Origin: Streptomyces alboflavus
GTDB taxonomy: Bacteria > Actinomycetota > Actinomycetes > Streptomycetales > Streptomycetaceae
NCBI RefSeq assembly: GCF_000716675.1
Contig: NZ_JNXT01000040.1
Location: 1 to 64,000 of the forward strand
Length of the DNA: 64,000 nucleotides
Direction of reading: 5' to 3'
Of the stretch, positions 25,924 to 34,309 are shown one piece after another (position 1 is the stretch's first letter; every line of letters starts with the position of its first letter). The translations under genes were made by a program, and so were the position numbers. A model generated the notes under the pieces. That model saw only the letters and a program-made list of their open reading frames with translations. It ran no database searches and was not told where the DNA came from.

Positions 25924-26490
25924 CTACTTGGGCTGCTCGCTCACCGCTCGGTGAAGAGTTCGCCGTACGAGTTCGTCCACGCTGTGCCGTGGTACGAGTC
26001 CGTCGGCGGCGGCCCGCAGGCCCGTGTAGACGGTGCTCCAGATCGTCAGCTCTATCCACCTCGCGGGAACCGCCGAGTCGAGTGCCCCTTCACGCTGGCC
26101 TCGTTCGATCTCGGCGAGGATCAGCTCGTCGACCTCTCGTGCGATACCGGCGTCAGCCTCAGAAGGCGTGCCTTCGGTGCTGGTGAACAAGAAGCTCATC
26201 CGATCACCGGCGTGCACCATCGCGGTGACGATCCGTTGGATCACCTGGAGCGCCGAGTCTGTGGCGGGGCCGGCCTGCTCGATCGCGGCTCGAAGCGTCG
26301 TCCACGAGTCGGTGATGAGTGCTGCGTGCAGGACCTGACGGTCGGAGAAGTACCGGTGAACGGTTGCTCGCCCCACGCCGGCAGCGGCGGCGATGTCTCC
26401 CAGGCCGACGGTGGGATCGCGAGACCACTGCGCTGCTGCGGCGTCGAGGATCGCCTGACGGGTCCGTGCGCGCTGAGGGGAGAGGGCCAT
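25924..26490 (-). CDS. TetR family transcriptional regulator
   Basis: A 188-residue TetR protein. The HTH occupies residues 8-55: RQAILDAAAAQWSRDPTVGLG, then IAAAAGVGRATVHRYFSDRQVL. The C-terminal domain is helical and of normal length. It is divergent from a NAD(P)-binding reductase gene with only 37 bases between the two starts, and TATCAT six bases before its ATG suggests a leaderless mRNA. It very likely represses itself and the reductase. Confidence 0.9.
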   Translation of the reverse strand: MALSPQRARTRQAILDAAAAQWSRDPTVGLGDIAAAAGVGRATVHRYFSDRQVLHAALITDSWTTLRAAIEQAGPATDSALQVIQRIVTAMVHAGDRMSFLFTSTEGTPSEADAGIAREVDELILAEIERGQREGALDSAVPARWIELTIWSTVYTGLRAAADGLVPRHSVDELVRRTLHRAVSEQPK

Positions 26491-26527
26491 TGCGTCATGA
26501 TACTTCGACGTCTTACTGTGAGAATCT
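26491..26527. promoter_or_regulatory. Overlapping divergent leaderless promoters
   Basis: The 37-base gap holds a minus-strand -10 like box TATCAT (26502-26497), six bases before the TetR ATG. It also holds a plus-strand box TACTGT (26514-26519), eight bases before the reductase ATG. Each promoter's -35 region must lie inside or beyond the other, so one regulator dimer bound here would block both. Confidence 0.5.
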
Positions 26528-27415
26528 ATGTCTCATTTAAAGAAGGCCTCTCCCATTACCGTCACCGGGGCCACAGGAGCGATCGGCCGCCTGGTCGTCG
26601 CAGGACTGCTTGACGCCGGTCACACGGTGCGCGGAATGTCGCGACACCCGCAACGTGCCTCACTCCCGGATGGCGTGGACGTGGTCTTCGGCGACCTGGA
26701 CGACCCGTCCACACTGACGCACGCGTTCGACGGTGCCGCGCAACTCGTCCTGATCGCGGTCCCCGAGACCGTCGAGGCGGTCGTCTCTCGCGCAGAGCAG
26801 GCGGGAGTCGAGCACGTGGTCGTGGTCTCCTCCGCCGCCGTGACGGCCGGCTACGACACCACGTACAACGCCGTCGTCGAGCAGGCCGTCATGGACTCGG
26901 GACTGGACTGGTGCATCGTGCGGCCCGGTGAGTTCGCGACAAACTCACTCCTCATATGGGGGCCAGCGATCAAGGCGAAGCGCCGAGCTGTGGAGCCCTT
27001 TCCCGATCAGATCGGGCACCCCATCCATGAGGCCGACGTTGCCGACGTCGTCCTGGCCGACCTGCTCGACCCACACCGCCGCGGACGGATCGACACGATC
27101 ATCGGACCGGACAGCCTCACCAAACGCGAACAGGTCGCAGTGATCGCAGACGCGATCGGAGAACAGATCACGCTCGATGAGGTCTCCGCCGAACAAGCCC
27201 GCAACTTCTACCGAGACCAAGGAGGCTTCGCGGCCGCGAACGCAGACTTCCTGTTCGGCTTCGCAAGCTACGACGGCGTCGCAGGCATCACAGACGAACC
27301 CCATGACACGAGGGCCCCGGACGACGATGCCTACCTCACACTCGACCAGATAACAGGAACGCAGGCTCGCACCTTCCGCCAGTGGGCGCACGATCACGCC
27401 CCCGACTTCACTTGA
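26528..27415 (+). CDS. NmrA-like NAD(P)-binding reductase
   Basis: A 295-residue atypical short-chain dehydrogenase of the NmrA/quinone reductase (QOR2-like) group. The dinucleotide motif is ITVTGATGAIGRLVVAGLLDAGH (residues 10-32, GxxGxxG). VDVVFGDLDDPSTL marks the second strand, and the NmrA-type site WCIVRPGEFATNSL replaces the classic YxxxK. Such proteins reduce quinones or sense the NADP/NADPH ratio. Its start abuts the TetR promoter region, so it is probably the regulated target. Codon use is slightly less GC-rich than its neighbours. Confidence 0.88.
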   Translation: MSHLKKASPITVTGATGAIGRLVVAGLLDAGHTVRGMSRHPQRASLPDGVDVVFGDLDDPSTLTHAFDGAAQLVLIAVPETVEAVVSRAEQAGVEHVVVVSSAAVTAGYDTTYNAVVEQAVMDSGLDWCIVRPGEFATNSLLIWGPAIKAKRRAVEPFPDQIGHPIHEADVADVVLADLLDPHRRGRIDTIIGPDSLTKREQVAVIADAIGEQITLDEVSAEQARNFYRDQGGFAAANADFLFGFASYDGVAGITDEPHDTRAPDDDAYLTLDQITGTQARTFRQWAHDHAPDFT

Positions 27416-27636
27416 GCACTGCATCGTGTGACGCCACGAGATGGTGCTTCGCCGGTGAGGCTGCGGGGCATCAGGTCCGCCGTACCCGCGGCCCGCTGTT
27501 CCTCACCGGCCGCAGGGCACCGGAAGGGCGCCGTCGCTGGACGTGTGCGAGAACACGAGGCTGCCGGACACCCCGCTGGCCTGCCCGGACGGCGTCGGGA
27601 ACCTGGCCGGGGTCCCCTCACTGTCTGCGTGCCGTG

Positions 27637-29178
27637 TCAGTGGCTGCCGGTGAGTTCGCCGGTGAGCTTGCCGTGGAGATCGGCGCTGGGGTCGTTCAGC
27701 CCGGTGATCTCCACGGTCTTGCCGCGCCGGGCGTACTTCGTCTCGATCGCGTCCAGGGCCGCCACCGACGAGGCGTCCCAGATGTGTGCGGCGGACAGGT
27801 CGATGACGACCTTGTCGGGGTCGGTGGCGTAGTCGAACTGGCTGACGAGGTCGTTGGAGGAGGCGAAGAACAGCTCGCCGGTGACCCGGTAGACCACCGT
27901 CTTGCCGTCGGGGTCGACGACGGCGGTCACCTCGGCGAGGTGGGCGACCCGCTTGGCGAAGACGACCATGGCGGTGATCGAGCCCACGACGACACCGATG
28001 GCGAGGTTGTGGGTGGCGACCACGCAAGCGACGGTGATCACCATGACGGCGATCTCCCCGGCGGGCAGCCGCCGAAGCGTCTTGGGGGCGATGGAGTGCC
28101 AGTCGAACGTCGCGAACGACACCATGACCATCACGGCGACCAAGGCAGCCATGGGGATGTCAGAGACGACGGGGCCGAAGACGATGCACAGCACCATCAG
28201 GAACGCGCCGGCGAGGAACGTCGAGACGCGGGTGCGGGCGCCGGAGACCTTCACGTTGATCATCGTCTGGCCGATCATGGCGCAGCCGCCCATGCCGCCG
28301 AAGAAGCCGGTGACGATGTTGGCGATGCCCTGCCCGATGGACTCGCGGGTCTTGTTCGAGTGGGTGTCGGTGATGCCGTCGACCAGCTTCGCGGTCATCA
28401 GCGACTCCATCAGACCTACCAGCGCCATGGCGAACGCGTACGGGGCGATCGTCGTCAGCGTGTCCAGCGTGAAGGGCACGTCCGGCAGGCCCGGAACGGG
28501 GAGGGAGGACGGCAGCGCGCCCTTGTCGCCGACGGTCGGCACGGCGATGGCCGCGGCGACGGTGATGGCGGTGAGGATGACGATCGAGACGAGCGGCGCC
28601 GGAATCACGGTGGTGATCTTCGGGAAGAAGACCATCAGGACCAGGCCGGCAGCGATCAGCGGGTAGACGGCCCACGGCACGTCGGTCATCTCGGGGACCT
28701 GCGCCATGAAGATGAGGATGGCGAGGGAGTTGACGAAGCCGACCATCACCGAGCGGGGGATGAAACGCATCAGCTTCGCCACCCCGAGGGCCCCCAGGAC
28801 CACCTGGAAGACGCCGGCCAGGATGACCGCGGCGACCAGGTAGCCGAAGCCGTGCTCACGGTTGAGCGGAGCGATGACCAAGGCGACAGCGCCCGTGGCG
28901 GCGGAGATCATCGCCCGGCGTCCGCCGACGATCGAGATGACAACGGCCATCGTGAACGAGGCGAACAAGCCGATCGCCGGGTCGACGCCCGCGATGATCG
29001 AGAACGAGATCGCCTCGGGAATCAGCGCGAGCGCGACGACCAGGCCCGCGAGGACCTCGGTGCGCCAGACCTTCGGGTCGGAGATCCAGTCGGGCTTCAA
29101 GCCGCGCAGGCGCGCGGCCGGGGACACAGCAGTGGCAGCGGAAGACACAGGGAGAGAGAACCTGTCGTGCTCGGGCAC
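27637..29178 (-). CDS. SulP family anion transporter
   Basis: A 513-residue inner-membrane transporter of the SulP (SLC26-like) family, which carries sulfate, bicarbonate or other anions. About 12-14 membrane segments lie at residues 40-400, beginning with the family motif VVALALIPEAISFSIIAGVDP. MGGCAMIGQTMINVKVSGARTR near 265-285 is characteristic. A cytoplasmic STAS domain closes the protein (VIDLSAAHIWDASSVAALDAI, residues 450-500). The start is GTG 29178 with AGGGG upstream. A 24-base palindrome 300 bases upstream and a divergent MerR gene suggest joint control. Confidence 0.92.
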   Translation of the reverse strand: MPEHDRFSLPVSSAATAVSPAARLRGLKPDWISDPKVWRTEVLAGLVVALALIPEAISFSIIAGVDPAIGLFASFTMAVVISIVGGRRAMISAATGAVALVIAPLNREHGFGYLVAAVILAGVFQVVLGALGVAKLMRFIPRSVMVGFVNSLAILIFMAQVPEMTDVPWAVYPLIAAGLVLMVFFPKITTVIPAPLVSIVILTAITVAAAIAVPTVGDKGALPSSLPVPGLPDVPFTLDTLTTIAPYAFAMALVGLMESLMTAKLVDGITDTHSNKTRESIGQGIANIVTGFFGGMGGCAMIGQTMINVKVSGARTRVSTFLAGAFLMVLCIVFGPVVSDIPMAALVAVMVMVSFATFDWHSIAPKTLRRLPAGEIAVMVITVACVVATHNLAIGVVVGSITAMVVFAKRVAHLAEVTAVVDPDGKTVVYRVTGELFFASSNDLVSQFDYATDPDKVVIDLSAAHIWDASSVAALDAIETKYARRGKTVEITGLNDPSADLHGKLTGELTGSH

Positions 29179-29474
29179 ACCCCTACGGCAGGCCGAGGCG
29201 TGCGGGAAGGACGCGCAGGGGCCGGGCCGGCACCCCGCGGACGGCCCCGTGAAGTGCGGAGCCGGACGTCGAAGACGGACGGGTCGGGGCCTGCGCGAGG
29301 GCGCGGCCTTACCTCACTTCCGGGGGCGAAGCCTCACGGCGGGCAGGCGGCGGCGCCGGGCGTCATGGGCTCGCGCACGCTTCTCTCCTGCAAGAGTCAG
29401 ATCTTCGCCGGGGGCACCATCGGCCCCGACACGGGAACGGCGGGGCAGCGGCACGCCACCCTCACCACCAGGAA

Positions 29475-29498
29475 CTCTACCCTAACGTTAGGGTAGAG
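29475..29498. promoter_or_regulatory. Perfect 24-bp palindrome, likely MerR operator
   Basis: The half-site CTCTACCCTAAC (29475-29486) is followed directly by its exact reverse complement (29487-29498). It lies 60 bases before the MerR gene in the gap shared with the SulP gene. MerR regulators bind such uninterrupted dyads between widely spaced -35 and -10 boxes. It is the most perfect palindrome in the window. Confidence 0.75.
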
Positions 29499-29558
29499 AT
29501 CGGCGGTGCCCACCCGGGGCGAGAACGCCGACGACGAGAAGGCCAGAGGATCGCGGGC

Positions 29559-29972
29559 GTGGACGGCAAGCACATGCAGATCGGCGAGGTCGCCGCGCGC
29601 ACGGAGCTGTCCCTGCGCACCATCCGGCACTACGAGGAGACGGGCCTGGTCGTCCCGTCCGCCCGTTCGCAGGGCGGCTTCCGTCTCTACACCGAAGCCG
29701 ACGTCGCCCGCCTCATGGTCATCCGCCGCATGAAGCCCCTCGGTTTCACCCTGGACCAGATGCGCGACCTGCTGGACGCCACCGACCGCCTCGACGCCGG
29801 CACCAGCCTCGACGCCGGTGAACGCGAAGCCCTCCTGGAACGCGTACGGACCTACCAGCAGGCCGCAGCCGAGCAGGTGGAAAAGCTCCGGGTCCAGCTG
29901 GCCCGCGCCGAGGACTTCGCCGCCGCCCTGGGTACCCGCCTGGAGCAGAACGCTCCGGGCGCCCGAGCCTAG
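29559..29972 (+). CDS. MerR family transcriptional regulator
   Basis: A 137-residue MerR protein. The HTH is MQIGEVAARTELSLRTIRHYEETGLV (residues 6-31), followed by the wing GGFRLYTEADVARLMVIRRMKPLGF and a coiled-coil dimer helix to the end. There is no extended sensor domain and no cysteines, so it is not a metal sensor of the CueR/MerR type. GTG 29559 is the listed start; ATG 29574 (MQIGEVA) is equally possible. It is divergent from SulP, with the 29475-29498 palindrome between, and autoregulation plus SulP control are inferred. Confidence 0.9.
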   Translation: MDGKHMQIGEVAARTELSLRTIRHYEETGLVVPSARSQGGFRLYTEADVARLMVIRRMKPLGFTLDQMRDLLDATDRLDAGTSLDAGEREALLERVRTYQQAAAEQVEKLRVQLARAEDFAAALGTRLEQNAPGARA

Positions 29973-30397
29973 AACCGGGCGTCACCTCCCGGCCGGTACC
30001 GCGTCGTCCTGCGGGCGGCGCGGACTGGGCGGGCATGGCCGCGGCCGGGATGGTCGGGTGTCAGGTCCAGGTGAAGGCGATTGTTCGTGTCCAGCTCGAA
30101 CCGGCCGAGGGGTTCACGTGCGTTCAGAACAGCGGGGACAGTGCCCGCCGGTCGGTCGGCACAGGTCGACGTCGGCCGGGTAGTCGCATACGAACGCCGC
30201 ACGCACCACCCGCCGCCCGTTGTTCCCCTCGCGCCAAGGACCGGCACACCCATGCCCCAGGCCCCCGAGGACGCCAGCATGGATGCCACCGCCGTGGGCG
30301 GCGTCGTGTCCGGCGCCGTGGTCCTGCTCGTCGTCATCGCCCCGCTGCTGGTGGTGACGGCGGCAGCCGTCACACCGCGTGCTTCGGCCGACTGTCC
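29973..30397. other. Intergenic stretch with an uncertain membrane peptide frame
   Basis: About 425 bases between the MerR gene and the end of the STAND NTPase gene. A plus-strand frame from ATG 30252 or 30282 encodes one good membrane helix (GAVVLLVVIAPLLVVTAAAV), but it then runs antisense into the NTPase gene with no stop nearby, so it was not called. Nothing else was recognised. Confidence 0.4.
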
Positions 30398-30423
30398 TTC
30401 CCCCCCCCGTGGCTCAGGGGGAA
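30398..30423 (-). terminator. Weak terminator-like hairpin at the end of the STAND gene
   Basis: TTCCCCC (from 30398, inside a nine-C run) can pair with GGGGGAA (30417-30423) across the stop codon of the minus-strand NTPase gene. The stem is short and the C-run makes the exact pairing ambiguous. Confidence 0.3.
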
Positions 30424-33400
30424 CTCCTGTCGTGAGCCGCCGACGGGAAGACCGCGTAGACACCGGAGTCGAGGGCTTTTCGGTCATCTCCTTCCGCGCG
30501 CACGAGGACGAGGCCGTTGGCTCTGGTGGCGAGGGCGATCCGTGCTCCGCCAGAGGCGGCGAGGACCCTTTCGGGCTGCCCCGCCGAGCGCTTCCAGGAG
30601 TCGGCCCCGGGCGCGAGGGTGAAGTGGGCGGACGTGCCGCCGACGTCGATGGAGCACGTCGCCGCGTCGGCGCCCTTCTCCTTCCGGTAGGTCACGTGGG
30701 CCGTACCGTCGGGGTCGAACCACGTCTCGTGGACGCGCCATCCGACGCCGGGCCCCTTCAGCGCGACCGTGGCGCCGGAGGTGAGGTCGAGACCCGCCAT
30801 CGGGTACGACCCCTCGCCGCACGAGCCGTACGGCGGCTGGCCCGTGGGCGGATCGAAGACGGCTCTGTCGCCGTCGGGGCTCACGGCCCAGACGCCGCCC
30901 GTGTATCCCAGCGGGGGAAGGTCCTTGACCCGCCGGGCCTTGGTCGGCGACATCAGCTCGGACAGGACGGACCGGCCTTCGGTCGTCGCTCCCACCTGGG
31001 ACACGGCGTAGGTCTGCAGCCGAGAGCCGTTCCAGGCGCTCAGGAGTCTTGTGTTGGGCGGCCCGTCGTGGGCCGGCCCGACCGGAATCTCGGGCACGTC
31101 GTGGTCCTTGGCCTCTCCGCCGTCGGCAGGGTGTCGGCGGACGTCGTTTCCGCCGGAGACGAGCTCTCCGTCCACGAAGGCGATCGTGCAGGCGAAGCAC
31201 GTCCAGGTGCGCTCGGTCCTGGACTTCAGGTCACGCAACGTGACCTTCGTGTCGTCGGAAAGGCCGTCGCCGTTGGAGGCGGTGTTCACCTCCGTCCAGG
31301 CCACCCGGGAGGCGTCCTCGGACCAGACGACCTGGCCCGGCTTGGCCTGCCCCTCCGTGGTCGCCAGGACCTGGGGCCGGCCGTTCGGCTCGGTGAGGAC
31401 CTTGACCTGTGTCCGCGTCGTCCAGGCCAGTGGTCGGAAGGCGACGCCGGGAGCGGGGGAGTCGGTGAGGGAGGCGCACCGTCTGCGGGCGGCTTCGTCC
31501 TTGGGGCTCGTCGTGGTGACGCACACACGGCGGTCGTGGTCGGCGGTGACCGAGCAGGAGTCGGCCTGCGCGCCCTCGTCGCAGCCCCAGTAGACGAGGC
31601 TGACCCCCGCGGGGAGGGGCTGTGCGGGGTCCACGGAAACAGGCCCGGACTCGCCCTTCTTGGACGACACCACTGTGGTGCAGTCCGTCGCGCCCTTGCC
31701 CACCGAGCACGTTCCCTCGGGCTCCCCGGGCATGGTCGCTTCCAGGACGCGGGTCGCCACGGTGACCCGGACCGCGACGGAGTCCGCCCCGGCCTGCTGG
31801 CTGAGCACCACGCCACCCGCCGTCACGGACGCAGCCAGGCCGCCGCCGATGACCACCTTGGCCGTCACGCTCAGGCCGGTCTTGGCGGCCACGCCGCCCT
31901 TCAGGGCGATCGCCGCCGAGCCCGGGTCGACGGGAGGCGCCGAGGAGATCGCCTGGGACACCGTCTCGTGCCCGATGTCGCCCAGCGAGCCCGGATCACC
32001 GGCAGCGCCCGGATCGGGCGAGACCGAGGTCTCCGGGCCGGAGCCCGCGGCGTCGGGCTGCGCCCCGCCGTCACGCGGGGCGGCCGTGTCGGCCCCTGGG
32101 CCCGGATCCGCTCCACCGGCCTGGTCCCCACCGCACGATCGTGCGGCATCGTCGGCGGCGGCCGCATGGCCGCTGTCGCCCAGCTCGCGCCAGTAGGCCG
32201 CGGCCGCGGCGAAGGCGGCCGCCGCGAGGAGCCGCTTGCCGGTGACGAGTTTGCGTACGCCGTCCTCATGCGTCAGGTAGGCCACGATGTCCCGCAGGCC
32301 CGCGCGCACCGCGGCGTCGATGCCGTGCTCCAGGACCCGGCCCCAGGCGCCGGTGCGCAGGGAGCAGGCGACCACAGGGGAGGCCGCCCGGGCGAGCCGT
32401 GCCGCTTCCTCCGGGTGCCCGGCCTCGGTGGCCGCGTCCATGACGGCCGTGAGCAGTTCGGTCTCTTCGGCCACCGCCACGGGCTCCGTGCCCGTCGCGG
32501 TCACCCAGTGCGTCAAACGTGTGGCGAGTACCGCCAGTTCCGCAGGGCCGGGCCGAAGGCCCGCGAGCTGCCGCCCGCTGATCTCCGGTGCCAGGCGGTG
32601 GCCGCGCTCCGTGGGCACGAGCAGGCCTTGGGCCGCGAGCCGGTCGCACGTCGTGGTGAGGTCGCCGGCATCGCTCACCAGCGTGGTGAGCAGCCGTGTA
32701 CTGACACCCCCGCCGCGGGCGAGGGCGAGGATCTCGACGACGTCCCGCTCGGCTCCTGCCAGGGCTGTCAGAAGTCGGGGCAGCAGGCCGTCGAGTTGGG
32801 CGGCGGGTCTCAACCGGTCCGTGGCCGCCGCCCGCAGCATCGGCAGCGGGGCGCCCGACGTGGCTCGCCACAACTCCTCGGCCACCGGTTCCTCACTCGT
32901 GGCCAAGGGGCGCCCGAGCCCCTGGGACAGCAGCATCAGGGCTTCTTCGTGGCCGAGGCCGCCCAGCGCCAAGGCCCGCCCCTTGCCGAGCAGGGTGCGT
33001 CGGCCGCTCGCGCACAGCAGTGCCGAGGACGGGAGTACGTCGAGCACCGTGTCCAGCTCCGCTGCCTCCCCTTCCAGGTCGTCCAGGACGACGTCCAGCT
33101 CGACTGCGGCCATGAGACGACGCAGTTCGACGGGGGAGGGGCGGTATCCGGGGGCGTCGTAGCAGGCTTCGAAGACGTCCTGGAGCACGTCGCCCGCTTC
33201 GCGTCCCGCCGCGTCCACGAACACCACAGGGCGGTCCGTGCCGGCCAGCAGGTGGGCCGCGAGGCGCAGCAGCGTGCTCTTGCCGATGCCGGACGGGCCG
33301 TGCACCTGGCAGAGGCCGTGCTCGGTGAGCCCGCGTACCAGGTCACCGAGTTCTCGCTCCCGGCCGACGGCCGCGCGTGGCCGTCGGGGCAGCAGTGTCC

Positions 33401-33548
33401 TGTCCTCGCGGGCGACCGGTACGGGGCGCTGCCCCGCCTGGACGACCTGGACGTACGACCGGTCACCTGAGACGACCACGTTGTTGTCACCGATGGTGAC
33501 GTGTCCCCGGACGTCGCTGATCTCCACCGACGTGACCGGGCCGGGCAT
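30414..33548 (-). CDS. Membrane-spanning STAND-type NTPase with C-terminal propeller-like region
   Basis: A 1044-residue protein. Residues 1-40 hold a short Gly/Asn/Val motif (VRGHVTIGDNNVVVSGD). Residues 60-330 form a STAND/NB-ARC-like ATPase: AVGRERELGDLV, Walker A HGPSGIGKSTLL (about 83-91), Walker B-like VELDVVLDDLEG (about 153), then a winged-helix part. A Pro/Gly/Asp-rich linker (about 480-545) precedes one membrane helix (AKVVIGGGLAASVTAGGVVL, about 560-580). The remaining 450 residues, with paired cysteines, look beta-propeller-like (VVWSEDASRVAWTE, VWAVSPDGDRAVFDP). The start shares one base with the stop of the small upstream gene (TGATG). STAND proteins are signal-activated switches; the signal and output are unknown. 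Confidence 0.8.
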   Translation of the reverse strand: MPGPVTSVEISDVRGHVTIGDNNVVVSGDRSYVQVVQAGQRPVPVAREDRTLLPRRPRAAVGRERELGDLVRGLTEHGLCQVHGPSGIGKSTLLRLAAHLLAGTDRPVVFVDAAGREAGDVLQDVFEACYDAPGYRPSPVELRRLMAAVELDVVLDDLEGEAAELDTVLDVLPSSALLCASGRRTLLGKGRALALGGLGHEEALMLLSQGLGRPLATSEEPVAEELWRATSGAPLPMLRAAATDRLRPAAQLDGLLPRLLTALAGAERDVVEILALARGGGVSTRLLTTLVSDAGDLTTTCDRLAAQGLLVPTERGHRLAPEISGRQLAGLRPGPAELAVLATRLTHWVTATGTEPVAVAEETELLTAVMDAATEAGHPEEAARLARAASPVVACSLRTGAWGRVLEHGIDAAVRAGLRDIVAYLTHEDGVRKLVTGKRLLAAAAFAAAAAYWRELGDSGHAAAADDAARSCGGDQAGGADPGPGADTAAPRDGGAQPDAAGSGPETSVSPDPGAAGDPGSLGDIGHETVSQAISSAPPVDPGSAAIALKGGVAAKTGLSVTAKVVIGGGLAASVTAGGVVLSQQAGADSVAVRVTVATRVLEATMPGEPEGTCSVGKGATDCTTVVSSKKGESGPVSVDPAQPLPAGVSLVYWGCDEGAQADSCSVTADHDRRVCVTTTSPKDEAARRRCASLTDSPAPGVAFRPLAWTTRTQVKVLTEPNGRPQVLATTEGQAKPGQVVWSEDASRVAWTEVNTASNGDGLSDDTKVTLRDLKSRTERTWTCFACTIAFVDGELVSGGNDVRRHPADGGEAKDHDVPEIPVGPAHDGPPNTRLLSAWNGSRLQTYAVSQVGATTEGRSVLSELMSPTKARRVKDLPPLGYTGGVWAVSPDGDRAVFDPPTGQPPYGSCGEGSYPMAGLDLTSGATVALKGPGVGWRVHETWFDPDGTAHVTYRKEKGADAATCSIDVGGTSAHFTLAPGADSWKRSAGQPERVLAASGGARIALATRANGLVLVRAEGDDRKALDSGVYAVFPSAAHDRSSP

Positions 33549-34030
33549 CAGCTCTCACCTGGTGAGGCCGCTCCGAAGCTCTGGAGGAGCGCGTCGAAGC
33601 CGGCGGCGACCTCGTCGCCCGCGGCCTGTGCCAGCAGGGCGACCGTGGGGAGCATCAGCAGGTCCGTGACGGCGCCGAGCGCGGCCGGGAGCTTCTCGGC
33701 GAACCAGGTGCGCACCCTCCCCATGGTCCGTACGTCGGGCTCGCCGTCGGTGACCGCTGCCTGCAGCTCCTCCAGACGGTCCACCGCGGCGCCCTTCTCC
33801 CGCTCCCCGGCGTCGTCGAGCTGTTCGACGAGCTCACGCACCCGGTCGAACTCGCGGCGCAATGCGTCCAGTTGGGCTTGCGTCACCTGGCTCTCCGCTC
33901 GCGCCGGAGCGCCGATGCTGCCGGTGACGGTGTTGCCGCGCCCCAATGTGGTGTGGCCGGTGACGTTCTGCACCGTCACTCTGTACGTGGTGTTGTCCTT
34001 CTCGTCCTGAGTGTCTCCGTGAGCAGCCAT
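33548..34030 (-). CDS. Small partner of the STAND NTPase
   Basis: A 160-residue protein translated just before the STAND NTPase (stop and start overlap as TGATG). Residues 15-38 carry VQNVTGHTTLGRGNTVTGS, closely like the N-terminal motif of the NTPase (VRGHVTIGDNNVVVSG). Residues 45-100 form a charged coiled coil (QLDALRREFDRVRELVEQLD), and the C-terminus is helical. A shared short beta motif in two coupled genes suggests they assemble through it, or through a common third partner. GGGGAGG lies about 13 bases before the ATG. The function is unknown. Confidence 0.75.
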   Translation of the reverse strand: MAAHGDTQDEKDNTTYRVTVQNVTGHTTLGRGNTVTGSIGAPARAESQVTQAQLDALRREFDRVRELVEQLDDAGEREKGAAVDRLEELQAAVTDGEPDVRTMGRVRTWFAEKLPAALGAVTDLLMLPTVALLAQAAGDEVAAGFDALLQSFGAASPGES

Positions 34031-34219
34031 GCGAATGTGCCTCCCCCTCGACGTGCGGCGCGTCGGCCCAGCACTCCAACGCCGGCTCGCGCGCCAACGC
34101 TGGCGGCGACGGCGGGACCTGGCGTGCCCCGAGAGTAGTCAAGCAGTCACGCGGATGGCAGAGAATCGCCGGAGTTCGTCGCGGGGCGCCGGTCAACGGG
34201 AAGCTGCAGACTCAGGCAA

Positions 34220-34235
34220 TGTGACGCACGTCACC
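34220..34235. promoter_or_regulatory. CRP/FNR-like binding site
   Basis: TGTGA (34220-34224), six bases, then TCACC (34231-34235) closely matches the TGTGA-N6-TCACA pattern of CRP-family sites, with a perfect core GTGACG-CA-CGTCAC. It lies 75 bases upstream of the oxidoreductase ATG, a usual place for activation. Which CRP-family protein binds is inferred only. Confidence 0.5.
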
Positions 34236-34309
34236 TGGAGTTCCTGTCAGCAATCAGTGCGCTGTTCCGCTCAAGTCACCGAGAGGAAGCGAACAGGCAG
34301 GAGCAACAC

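Noticed and set aside
27451..27510. Inverted repeat GCCGGTGAGG / CCTCACCGGC in the gap between the reductase and SulP genes
   Set aside because: The loop is about 40 bases, so a terminator is doubtful. No transposase was found between the arms; insertion-end origin could not be supported.
29179..29470. SulP leader considered for a riboswitch or cysteine attenuator
   Set aside because: A short frame with a single Cys codon (about ten residues) exists on the minus strand, but no conserved riboswitch core could be identified by eye.
30081..33470. An 1129-codon plus-strand frame opposite the STAND NTPase
   Set aside because: The minus strand carries Walker motifs and a propeller-like domain; the plus frame has no family features beyond a short hydrophobic stretch near its start.
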